This document shows, in pieces, positions 1 to 5,201 of a stretch of 5,201 nucleotides of DNA (the stretch's first letter is position 1; each line of letters opens with the position of its first letter). This DNA is from an uncultured Clostridia bacterium (GTDB taxonomy: Bacteria; Bacillota_A; Clostridia; TANB77; CAG-508). Location of the stretch: contig CAQOYX010000092.1 of the NCBI GenBank assembly GCA_948852375.1, positions 1 through 5,201 of the forward strand, in the 5' to 3' direction. The notes beneath the pieces were generated by a model. It ran no database searches. It saw only the letters and a program-made list of their open reading frames with translations, and was not told where the DNA came from. A program made the position numbers and the translations under genes.

Positions 1-62
1 TCTAAAAGATAATTATAATATATGTTATATTACAATATTATTTCATATATTAAATTATAATG

Positions 63-110
63 TTTTTTATAAAAAAATTATTGACTAATTTTGTCGATTA
101 ATTGTATTAT
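63..110 (+). promoter_or_regulatory. Sigma-A-type promoter for the Tim44-like/SPFH unit
   Basis: A -35 element TTGACT lies at 81-86 and a -10 element TATTAT at 105-110, separated by 18 bases. Directly upstream, a 14-base self-complementary T/A tract (63-76) resembles an UP element. Transcription would begin near 117, leaving a leader of about 33 bases before the TTG start at 150. The promoter covers the ATG at 102, so that ATG cannot be the start of a transcript made from here. No sigma-W-like element (TGAAAC with CGTA) is visible, although the B. subtilis ydjI operon is sigma-W controlled. AT-rich DNA yields chance matches, but the -35 hexamer, the spacing and the downstream ribosome site agree with one another. 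Confidence 0.6.
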
Positions 111-137
111 ATATATATTAGGTTTATTTTTATAAAT

Positions 138-146
138 GGGGGTGAT
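138..146 (+). promoter_or_regulatory. Ribosome binding site that fixes a TTG start
   Basis: GGGGGTGAT matches the Shine-Dalgarno consensus GGAGGTGAT at 8 of 9 positions. Seven bases separate its GGAGG-like core (138-142) from the TTG at 150-152. No comparable site precedes the in-frame ATG at 102. This site therefore places the start at TTG 150. Confidence 0.75.
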
Positions 147-149
147 TTT

Positions 150-1082
150 TTGAAAAAAATTTTTTACACTTTTGTTAAAGTTGTTTTAGCTATTGCTGTT
201 ATTTCCTGTTTTGCCTTAGAATTTCCAAGTTTTGCTGATGTCGGTGGTATACAAAGATACCAATCTTCAGGTAGTTCAAGTAGCTCTAGCAAGTCAAGTA
301 GCTCAAGTTCTAGTTCATCATATTCATCTGGAAGTTCTAGTAGCTCTAGAAGATCAAGCAGTTCTACTTCTAGTTCATCATATTCTTCTGAAAGTTCAAT
401 TGGTGGTGCAATTTTGGCTTTCATTGTACTTTTTGTGATATTTATGTGGCATAAAAGTTCTAAAAAACATCTTGCCGAAGTTCTATCAAAACTTCCTAAT
501 AATTTAACACCTGATAATACTAAATCAGTTGCTAATTCAATTCGTGAAATTGATCCAGCTTTTTCTGAAAATGATTTCTTGGCTTGGACTAAAGAAGTAT
601 TTATCAAATTACAAACAGCTTGGACAAATAAAGATTGGGCTATAATTAGACCTTTTGAATCTAATGAACTTTTTGAACAGCATAATTCTCAATTACAAGA
701 TTTTATTAATACTGGTAAAACAAATATAGTTGAAAGAATTAATGTTTCTAGTGCTACTTTATATAGTTTCGTTCAAGATGGTGATAAAGAAACTTTAAAA
801 GTTACTTTAAAAGCTGTTATGAGGGATTATATTATTGATGATGCTACTAAAAAAGTATTAGAAGGTAATCCAAATATAGACCAATACATGACTTACAGAT
901 TAACTTTCATTCGAAAAGCTGGCATTAAAACAGTAATTGGTACTGATAAAAAGAGTACAACAAATTGTCCAAATTGTGGTGCTCCAACAAAAATTACTTC
1001 TTCTGGAGAATGCGAATATTGCGGAAGTATTATAACAACAGGAGAACACGGTTGGGTTCTTGCCAACTTAGAAGGTATATAG
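150..1082 (+). CDS. Tim44-like domain membrane protein with Ser-rich external segment and C-terminal zinc ribbon
   Basis: The protein is 310 residues long if started at TTG 150, where the ribosome site and promoter agree. Residues 1-29 form a signal peptide: a Lys-rich start, a hydrophobic core VVLAIAVIS, and a likely type I cleavage after FPSFA. Residues 39-83 are almost pure serine. A membrane span follows at about 84-100, and the KSSKKH after it points to a cytoplasmic C-terminal side. About residues 125-265 read as a Tim44-like domain (an NTF2-like fold), with features such as FLAWTKEVFIKLQTAWTNKD and a YRLTFIRK strand. A Cys4 zinc ribbon follows, with cysteines 273, 276, 288 and 291. Inferred topology: serine-rich part outside, Tim44 domain and ribbon in the cytoplasm. 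Bacterial Tim44-like proteins are poorly characterised, and protein binding at the membrane is only a guess. The SPFH gene follows after 74 bases with no terminator between, so the two probably share a transcript. The Tim44 call comes from recognised sequence style, not from a search. Confidence 0.8.
   Translation: MKKIFYTFVKVVLAIAVISCFALEFPSFADVGGIQRYQSSGSSSSSSKSSSSSSSSSYSSGSSSSSRRSSSSTSSSSYSSESSIGGAILAFIVLFVIFMWHKSSKKHLAEVLSKLPNNLTPDNTKSVANSIREIDPAFSENDFLAWTKEVFIKLQTAWTNKDWAIIRPFESNELFEQHNSQLQDFINTGKTNIVERINVSSATLYSFVQDGDKETLKVTLKAVMRDYIIDDATKKVLEGNPNIDQYMTYRLTFIRKAGIKTVIGTDKKSTTNCPNCGAPTKITSSGECEYCGSIITTGEHGWVLANLEGI
273..392 (+). repeat. Two tandem 60-base repeats encoding the Ser-rich segment
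   Basis: Copy 1 is 273-332 and copy 2 is 333-392. They align without gaps and differ at 10 of 60 positions (83% identity). Each copy encodes 20 residues, in frame: mostly serine with one or two basic residues at positions 6-7, a tyrosine at position 17, and Gly or Glu at position 20. The bases just after copy 2 (agttca) repeat the start of the unit, which suggests a third, eroded copy. The segment lies between the signal peptide and the membrane span, so it probably faces outside. Confidence 0.85.
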
Positions 1083-1127
1083 ATGGTTACCATTAAACCA
1101 AAAGAATTAATGGAGAAAGGTATATAA
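1083..1127 (+). CDS. Possible 14-codon leader or remnant ORF between the two genes
   Basis: An ATG follows the TAG of the Tim44-like gene immediately (TAGATG) and opens a 14-residue frame, MVTIKPKELMEKGI, ending at TAA 1125-1127. A GAAGG at 1071-1075, inside the end of the upstream gene, is seven bases from this ATG, so coupled translation is possible. The peptide has plausible codon use and reads like the beginning of a small protein rather than random sequence. It could be a truncated remnant of a third gene, a coupling peptide, or chance. I do not recognise it with confidence and assign no function. Confidence 0.25.
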   Translation: MVTIKPKELMEKGI

Positions 1128-1156
1128 TAAAAAATTATATAAAAAGGGTAAAAAAT

Positions 1157-2369
1157 ATGGGATTAATTAAAGCTACTTTTGGAGCAATAGGTTCTACTTT
1201 TAAGGATCAATGGAAAGATGCAATTAGATGTGAAGACATGGGAAATGACATTTTAATGGTTAAAAAAACCACTAAAACTGGTGTTATCTCTAATAAAAGT
1301 ACTGTTATTGTAGGACCTCGGGCAATGTGCTATTATTTATGATAATGGTAAAGTAATAGATGCTACAGCAGAAGAAGGTTTTTATACATTTGATGATTCA
1401 AGTACTCCTTCCTTCTTTGCTGGACAATTTGGAGATGTATTTAAAGAAATGTGGCAACGTTTTACATACAATGGTGCATCTTCTAAACAACAAGCTGTAT
1501 TTTTCTTTAATCTAAAGGAAATTATGGACAATAAATTTGGAACACCTGCACCTGTGCCTTTTCAAGATTGGTCACATCCAATTCCAAACCAAATGACTGG
1601 TACTCTTACACCTTTAAGAGTTGAAGTAAAATGTTTTGGTAAATATACTTTTAAAATAACTGATCCAGCTACTTTTATGAATGAAGTATCAGGTACAGCT
1701 GATGTTTATAAAAAAACTAATTTAGTTGAACAAATGAGGTCAGAAGTTATCAGTTCTTTTCAAAATGTGCTTAATGAATTAGGAAATTCTAATCATAAAG
1801 TACCAGTTTTAGAATTACCTAGTCAAACTGATGAAATTAAAGAAATTATGGATAATAATGTATTTGATGCACCTATTCGTAGAAGAGGTATTGCACTTAT
1901 TGGATTTACAGTTGAATCTGTTACTTTAGATGATGAATCTGAAAAGAAAATAGATAATTATGAACTTAGTAGTAATTCATTTATGCAACAAGGTACTCTT
2001 GTTGGAGCATATGCTAATGCTGTACAAGATGCTGCAAATAATGCAAATGGAGCTACAAATGGATTTGTGGGTATTGGTATGGTAAATATGTCATCTAATG
2101 GTATGATGAGTGGAACAAACCAAGGACCTTGGCAACAAGATAATTCTGCTTCTCGCCAAAATGTTAACGATGCACAAAATACTGTAGCTACACAAACAAA
2201 TAATACTACTGCACAAACTTGGGTTTGCCCAAATTGTAAAACCGAAACTACTGGTAAATTTTGTTCAGAATGTGGTACAAAAAAGGCATATGAATTAGTA
2301 TGCAAAAAATGTGGAACAAAAATAGCACCTAGTTCGAAATTTTGCCCAGAATGCGGAGAAAAATGTTAA
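1157..2369 (+). CDS. YdjI-type SPFH (Band 7) protein with two C-terminal zinc ribbons, frameshifted
   Basis: Reading 1157-1318 in one frame and 1320-2369 in the next gives a continuous 403-residue protein of the COG4260/YdjI family, which combines an SPFH domain with zinc ribbons. Residues 1-25 carry the family's usual opening (MGLIKATFGAIGSTFKDQWK). About residues 30-280 form the SPFH domain, including the family-like stretches FFNLKEIMDNKFGTP and VPFQDW, then RRGIALIGFTVESVTLDDE. A Gly/Asn/Met-rich linker (about 285-350) leads to ribbon 1 (Cys 357, 360, 369, 372) and ribbon 2 (Cys 382, 385, 396, 399). No membrane span is seen, so the protein is probably cytoplasmic and recruited to the membrane. 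The ribosome site is weak (AAGGGT, about eight bases before ATG 1157). In B. subtilis, YdjI is encoded with PspA in an envelope-stress operon; a similar role here is inference. As read, translation stops at 1340-1342 after 61 codons unless the ribosome shifts. Everything outside the shift is intact, so this is a recent mutation, a sequencing or assembly error, or a programmed shift. Confidence 0.85.
1314..1342 (+). other. Frameshift site in the SPFH gene
   Basis: The upstream frame runs into TGA at 1340-1342. The downstream frame is open only from 1314, because TAG sits at 1311-1313. Any change of frame must therefore fall inside this 29-base overlap. Dropping one base, best the C at 1319, joins IVGP to GQCAIIYDNGK, which is the expected SPFH-family sequence. 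In the upstream frame the shift point reads CCT CGG. By eye, that CGG is the only in-frame arginine CGG in the window. An AGGA lies directly before the CCT (1312-1315). There is no long homopolymer here. Confidence 0.85.
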
Positions 2370-2394
2370 AATATGTAGAAAACAAGAAAATAAA

Positions 2395-2440
2395 GAGACT
2401 ATGGAAAAGCTAATTATATTTTCCATAGTCTTAACTTTTT
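2395..2440 (+). terminator. Rho-independent terminator of the Tim44/SPFH unit
   Basis: A perfect 13-base-pair stem pairs 2396-2408 (AGACTATGGAAAA) with 2419-2431 around a 10-base AT-rich loop. It begins 26 bases after the SPFH stop codon. The tail is TAACTTTTT, a moderate T run. The position and stem quality fit the end of the two-gene unit. Confidence 0.75.
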
Positions 2441-2498
2441 AGTTATTTAAAGCATTTTGTAAATTTCATAAACTTATAAGCTTAAGATACATTACGTA

Positions 2499-2543
2499 TA
2501 TAAAGAACCTCCAGTCAGTTTCGCTGACTGGAGGTTCTTTATA
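2499..2543. terminator. Bidirectional terminator between SPFH gene and rnhA
   Basis: A perfect 20-base-pair stem pairs 2499-2518 with 2524-2543 around a five-base loop, TTTCG. The core is GC-rich (CCTCCAGTCAG), and the outer arms are A-rich on one side and T-rich on the other (TTCTTTAT), so either strand gives a hairpin ending in U-rich RNA. It lies 11 bases beyond the rnhA stop codon on the - strand and serves as the rnhA terminator. On the + strand it backs up the weaker hairpin at 2395-2440. Confidence 0.8.
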
Positions 2544-2554
2544 AAATATCATTT

Positions 2555-2989
2555 TTATCCCATTTTAATAGCTTCCCTTGCCATTTCATCACATCTATTA
2601 TTATATTCATTATCAGCATGCCCCTTTACCTTAATAAATTCTACATTATGAATTTTAGTTAATGAATATAATTCCTCCCATATTTCCTTATTTTTTACAG
2701 GTTCTTTATTAGAATTTTTCCAACCATTTTTCATCCAACCATAAATCCATTTTTGGTTAAATGCATTTACAACATATGCACTATCACTATATAATTTCAC
2801 ATTACATTTATATTTTAATAACTTAAGTGCTTCTACTACTGCTGTTAATTCCATTATATTATTTGTAGTATTCTTCAAACCACCAGAGATTTCCTTTACA
2901 TTCCCCTTACACATAAGTATACTTCCCCATCCACCTGGTCCTGGATTTCCAGAACATGCACCATCTGTATATATTATAACTTCCTCCAT
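2555..2989 (-). CDS. rnhA: Ribonuclease HI
   Basis: This is a complete 144-residue type I RNase H, which cleaves the RNA strand of RNA:DNA hybrids, such as primers and R-loops, using two metal ions. The sequence opens with [18 protein letters not shown], the family signature. The DEDD catalytic set is present as Asp9, Glu47, Asp69 and Asp134, with the assisting His124 in [14 protein letters not shown]. These positions match the E. coli enzyme within one residue. The basic handle used for substrate binding is present ([16 protein letters not shown], residues 85-100). Length is normal for a stand-alone RnhA with no extra hybrid-binding domain. The ribosome site AGGAAAGG (3001-3008, read on the - strand) lies 11 bases before ATG 2989, a slightly long spacing. 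The gene is alone on its strand, diverges from tmcAL, and ends at the 2499-2543 hairpin. Confidence 0.97.
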   Translation of the reverse strand: MEEVIIYTDGACSGNPGPGGWGSILMCKGNVKEISGGLKNTTNNIMELTAVVEALKLLKYKCNVKLYSDSAYVVNAFNQKWIYGWMKNGWKNSNKEPVKNKEIWEELYSLTKIHNVEFIKVKGHADNEYNNRCDEMAREAIKMG

Positions 2990-3147
2990 TTATTTTTTTT
3001 CCTTTCCTAAAATTTCAATATTTGTATGACTTAAATACACCCTTTTATTATATTTTTAAAAAATTTTATATAATATTTGAATTTTATTTTCTTTTATGAT
3101 ATTATATCAGTAATTTGTTTTTAATTGCAATATAGGAGGTAAAATTT
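2990..3147. promoter_or_regulatory. Divergent intergenic region between rnhA and tmcAL
   Basis: This 158-base AT-rich stretch must carry promoters for both flanking genes. The + strand promoter is described separately. On the - strand, TATAAT at 3047-3052 is a good -10 that would start transcription near 3040, about 50 bases before rnhA, but I find no convincing -35 for it. I see no operator-like dyad, riboswitch or small ORF here. Confidence 0.4.
3077..3105 (+). promoter_or_regulatory. Sigma-A-type promoter for tmcAL
   Basis: A -35 element TTGAAT (3077-3082) and a -10 element TATTAT (3100-3105) are separated by exactly 17 bases. The start point would be near 3112, giving a leader of about 36 bases. 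The leader contains a strong ribosome site AGGAGG (3134-3139), eight bases before ATG 3148. A second TATAAT at 3069-3074 lacks a -35 partner. Confidence 0.55.
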
Positions 3148-4395
3148 ATGAACAAAGTACTTGGAATTGTAGCAGAATACAATCCATTCCATAATGGTCA
3201 TATATATCATATTAATGAATCCAAAAAAGCTGTAAATGCTAATTATGCTATTGCAGTTATGAGTGGTAACTTTGTGCAACGTGGAGATACTTCTTTAATA
3301 GATAAGTGGGCAAAAGCAGAAATGGCAATACAAAATGGTATTGATTTAGTAATTGAATTACCTTTAGTATACAGTATTTCAAGTGCTGAAAATTTTGCAG
3401 AAGGTAGCATTAAAATTTTAAATTCTTTAAACATCATAAACTACCTTTCTTTTGGTAGTGAACTTTGTGATGTAAATGTATTAAATGAATTTGCAACTGT
3501 TTTACATAATGAGCCAAAAGAATTTCTTGCTATTTTAAACCATGAATTAGGTAAAGGAATATCTTTTGCTAAAGCACGTGAAAATGCATTACTTATATAT
3601 TTAAACGATATACGTAAATATGCAAATATTTTGTCTAGTCCTAATAACATACTAGCTATAGAATATTTAAAAGCTCTAAAAAAATATAACAGTTCAATTG
3701 TACCTGTTAGTATAAATAGAAATAAAGTTGATTACAATTCTACTGAAATTGTTGATGGTTTTGCAAGTGCAACAGCAATTAGAAAAATTGCTATGTCTAA
3801 TGATGTTTGGAGCTTAAGACAAGCAATGCCTAAAAGTTCTTTTAATATTATGTATGAATGTTTAAGATCTGGAAAAACAGTATCTAGCATTGCTAAGTTT
3901 GAACGTGAAATTATTTACAATTTTAGAAGAATGTCAATTGAAGAAATAGCTGACTTACCTGATGTTTCAGAAGGATTAGAACATTCAATAAAAAATGCAG
4001 CAAATGCTTGTAATACTATTAATGAATTTATAAATATAGTAAAAAGTAAACGTTATACCACAACACGCATAAAACGTGTTTGTTTATACTGTTTACTTGG
4101 AATAACCAAAAAGGATATGCTAAATTCAAGAAAAGTAATTACTCCATATATTAGAGTTCTTGGGTTTAATGAAAATGGTAAAGATTTACTTACAGGAATT
4201 AGCCATTCAAATCCAAAACTTGAAATTATCACTCATGTAAAAAAATATATGGATACTTCTAATAATAAACCTCTTAGAAGTATGCTAGAAAAAGATATTT
4301 TTGCAACTGATATATATACCTTGGGATATGATTATGATTCTTGTAGCAGTTTAGATTATACTCATGGAATTGTTACATTAAATAATCAAAATTAG
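3148..4395 (+). CDS. tmcAL: tRNA(Met) cytidine acetate ligase (TmcAL, YlbM)
   Basis: The product has 415 residues, the usual family size. TmcAL makes N4-acetylcytidine at wobble position 34 of elongator tRNA-Met. It activates acetate with ATP to acetyl-AMP and transfers the acetyl group, unlike the acetyl-CoA-dependent TmcA of E. coli. The N-terminal nucleotidyltransferase fold is clear. Residues 6-18 read GIVAEYNPFHNGH, with the HxGH nucleotide-binding motif at His15-His18. GNFVQRGD follows at 40-47 and ELPLVYSISSAENFAEG at 70-86. ASATAIRK at 206-213 corresponds to the SxTxxR-type motif near the nucleotide site. The rest is the family's helical, tRNA-binding C-terminal part. The start is firm, with AGGAGG eight bases upstream. 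The gene is transcribed alone and its stop codon runs into a terminator hairpin. It acts in the cytoplasm in decoding fidelity at AUG codons. Confidence 0.95.
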   Translation: MNKVLGIVAEYNPFHNGHIYHINESKKAVNANYAIAVMSGNFVQRGDTSLIDKWAKAEMAIQNGIDLVIELPLVYSISSAENFAEGSIKILNSLNIINYLSFGSELCDVNVLNEFATVLHNEPKEFLAILNHELGKGISFAKARENALLIYLNDIRKYANILSSPNNILAIEYLKALKKYNSSIVPVSINRNKVDYNSTEIVDGFASATAIRKIAMSNDVWSLRQAMPKSSFNIMYECLRSGKTVSSIAKFEREIIYNFRRMSIEEIADLPDVSEGLEHSIKNAANACNTINEFINIVKSKRYTTTRIKRVCLYCLLGITKKDMLNSRKVITPYIRVLGFNENGKDLLTGISHSNPKLEIITHVKKYMDTSNNKPLRSMLEKDIFATDIYTLGYDYDSCSSLDYTHGIVTLNNQN

Positions 4396-4416
4396 GACGA
4401 ACATATAGTTCGTCCT
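4394..4416. terminator. Bidirectional terminator between tmcAL and the deacetylase gene
   Basis: A perfect nine-base-pair stem pairs AGGACGAAC (4394-4402) with GTTCGTCCT (4408-4416) around the loop ATATA. Its first two bases are the last two of the tmcAL TAG stop codon, and it ends four bases before the stop codon of the convergent gene. On the + strand it is followed by a T-rich stretch (CTATTATTTTATCATTTTT), and on the - strand by AATTTTGATT. It can end both convergent transcripts. Confidence 0.75.
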
Positions 4417-4419
4417 CTA

Positions 4420-5201
4420 TTATTTTATCATTTTTAATATTTTAAATTTTGAATAATGGTTCATTACATATATTCTGCTTAAACCATATAAATCTAATGT
4501 ATCTGAATCATTTATTTCGTCATTTGTTAAATTTTGTACAAAACCTAACTCTCTTAATTTTTCTGCCCCCTCTTTAGTATATGCACCATATGGATATGTA
4601 AATACTTTTGTTACTTTCTTACCTAAGTTTTTCTCTATATTATTATGTGCATATTCTATATGTTCTGCTAACATTTCATTTGTTTCCTTATCATAGAAAA
4701 TATGAGTTTTACCATGTGTATTTATACTTACAAGCCCACTGTTACTTAATTCTTTTGCCTGTTCCCAAGTAAGATATCCTGGTGTTCCAACTAAATCATC
4801 TACTACATATATACTAACTGGAATATTATATTTTTTAATTATATCAAAAGCATATAAATAATTTCCTACATAACCATCATCAAAATCAATTAAACATACT
4901 TGTTCTGGTAACGCCTTTTCCCCTTTATTATAAGCTATTAAATCATCATATGATATAACTGTATATCCATATTCAAGAAGTCCTTTTACTTGTTTTTCAA
5001 AATTCTCTTTAGTGGTTTGCATATATGCTAAACTTCTGTCTGGTCTTTTTTTAGTTATTTCATGATACAATAATATTGGTATTCTTAGATTCTTCTCCCC
5101 TTTATAATATGTCTTTGATTTATCACATGGTTTATACTTACTTGATAATTTAATTTCTATTCCCTGTTTTACGTATTTTATACTATCATATGTATCATAT
5201 A
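4420..5201 (-). CDS. Polysaccharide deacetylase (NodB/CE4 family), 5' end beyond window
   Basis: About 259 residues are visible, ending in a TAA stop at 4420-4422. The frame stays open to the right edge with no ATG, so the start lies outside; the TTG at 5068-5070 is the Leu of IPILLYHEI, not a start. CE4 enzymes remove acetyl groups from N-acetylglucosamine-type glycans with a bound metal. Motif 1 is DFDDG, with the base Asp at 4879-4881 and the metal Asp at 4876-4878. Motif 2 is HGKTH, with metal histidines at 4714-4716 and 4702-4704. Motif 3 is YPYGAY, from 4596 downward. A late LSRIYV fits the family's end. The IPILLYHEI opening resembles the PgaB/IcaB branch and other cell-surface deacetylases. 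The visible N-terminal part (5071-5199) is lysine- and tyrosine-rich and not recognised; a signal peptide or membrane anchor may lie upstream. The substrate cannot be set from this sequence. Confidence 0.9.
   Translation of the reverse strand, partial: YDTYDSIKYVKQGIEIKLSSKYKPCDKSKTYYKGEKNLRIPILLYHEITKKRPDRSLAYMQTTKENFEKQVKGLLEYGYTVISYDDLIAYNKGEKALPEQVCLIDFDDGYVGNYLYAFDIIKKYNIPVSIYVVDDLVGTPGYLTWEQAKELSNSGLVSINTHGKTHIFYDKETNEMLAEHIEYAHNNIEKNLGKKVTKVFTYPYGAYTKEGAEKLRELGFVQNLTNDEINDSDTLDLYGLSRIYVMNHYSKFKILKMIK

Noticed and set aside
1..62. AT-rich dyads at the left edge
   Set aside because: Almost pure A/T sequence gives many chance inverted repeats, and I see no gene, strong hairpin or conserved motif there.
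164..607. 147-codon - strand open frame rich in Leu and Glu, opposite the Tim44-like gene
   Set aside because: It is the complement of the AGT/TCA serine repeats, which removes stop codons from that strand. It has no ribosome site, and the + strand frame has a signal peptide, a known domain and a zinc ribbon.
1121..1141. Inverted repeat TATATAAT-AAAAA-ATTATATA before the SPFH gene, containing TATAAT
   Set aside because: The stem is eight A/T pairs only with no T tail, so it is not a credible terminator. The TATAAT has no -35 at suitable spacing, so it is not a credible promoter.
1958..2305. 115-codon - strand open frame within the SPFH gene
   Set aside because: It is a shadow of the linker and zinc-ribbon coding region, with no recognisable protein and no start signals.
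1449..2369. ATG 1449 as an independent start for a 306-residue protein
   Set aside because: The frame is open and family-like upstream to 1320, and there is no ribosome site at proper spacing. A start here would discard part of the conserved SPFH domain.
5068..5070. TTG as start of the deacetylase
   Set aside because: It encodes the Leu of the conserved LYHE motif. The frame continues upstream as IPIL and beyond to the window edge, and no ribosome site is correctly placed.

Overview
The window is strongly AT-rich bacterial DNA with Bacillota-style signals: a near-consensus Shine-Dalgarno before a TTG start, AGGAGG before tmcAL, and sigma-A-like promoters. The codon choice is A/T-ending, and TmcAL (YlbM) is a largely Bacillota-type tRNA modification enzyme. 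The protein repertoire fits a low-GC Clostridia-type anaerobe. The species cannot be named from this sequence.

Layout. Positions 1-149 are AT-rich leader DNA holding one good promoter. Positions 150-2369 hold two genes on the + strand. The first is a secreted-then-anchored membrane protein with a serine-rich external segment, a Tim44-like domain and a zinc ribbon. The second is a YdjI-type SPFH (Band 7/stomatin-like) protein with two C-terminal zinc ribbons. The SPFH gene is split by a one-base frameshift near 1319. Two hairpins follow (2395-2440 and 2499-2543). A standalone type I ribonuclease H gene (rnhA) runs on the - strand at 2555-2989. A divergent promoter region separates it from tmcAL (3148-4395, + strand). 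A hairpin that begins inside the tmcAL stop codon lies between tmcAL and a convergent - strand polysaccharide deacetylase gene, which is cut off by the right edge of the window.

How the genes work together. The Tim44-like and SPFH genes look like one transcription unit, because they share a promoter, have only a 74-base gap and no terminator between them. Both products end in Cys4 zinc ribbons. YdjI-type SPFH proteins are known from the Bacillus subtilis pspA-ydjGHI envelope-stress operon, so the likely theme is membrane-associated stress or membrane organisation, by inference. rnhA (RNA:DNA hybrid removal), tmcAL (tRNA-Met wobble acetylation) and the deacetylase (cell-surface glycan) are separate transcription units with unrelated roles.

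The most interesting points are the frameshift in an otherwise intact SPFH gene, the Tim44/SPFH zinc-ribbon pair, and a 60-base tandem duplication that built the serine-rich segment. I see no mobile element, CRISPR array, tRNA or rRNA. I cannot claim a new system beyond the Tim44/SPFH pair.
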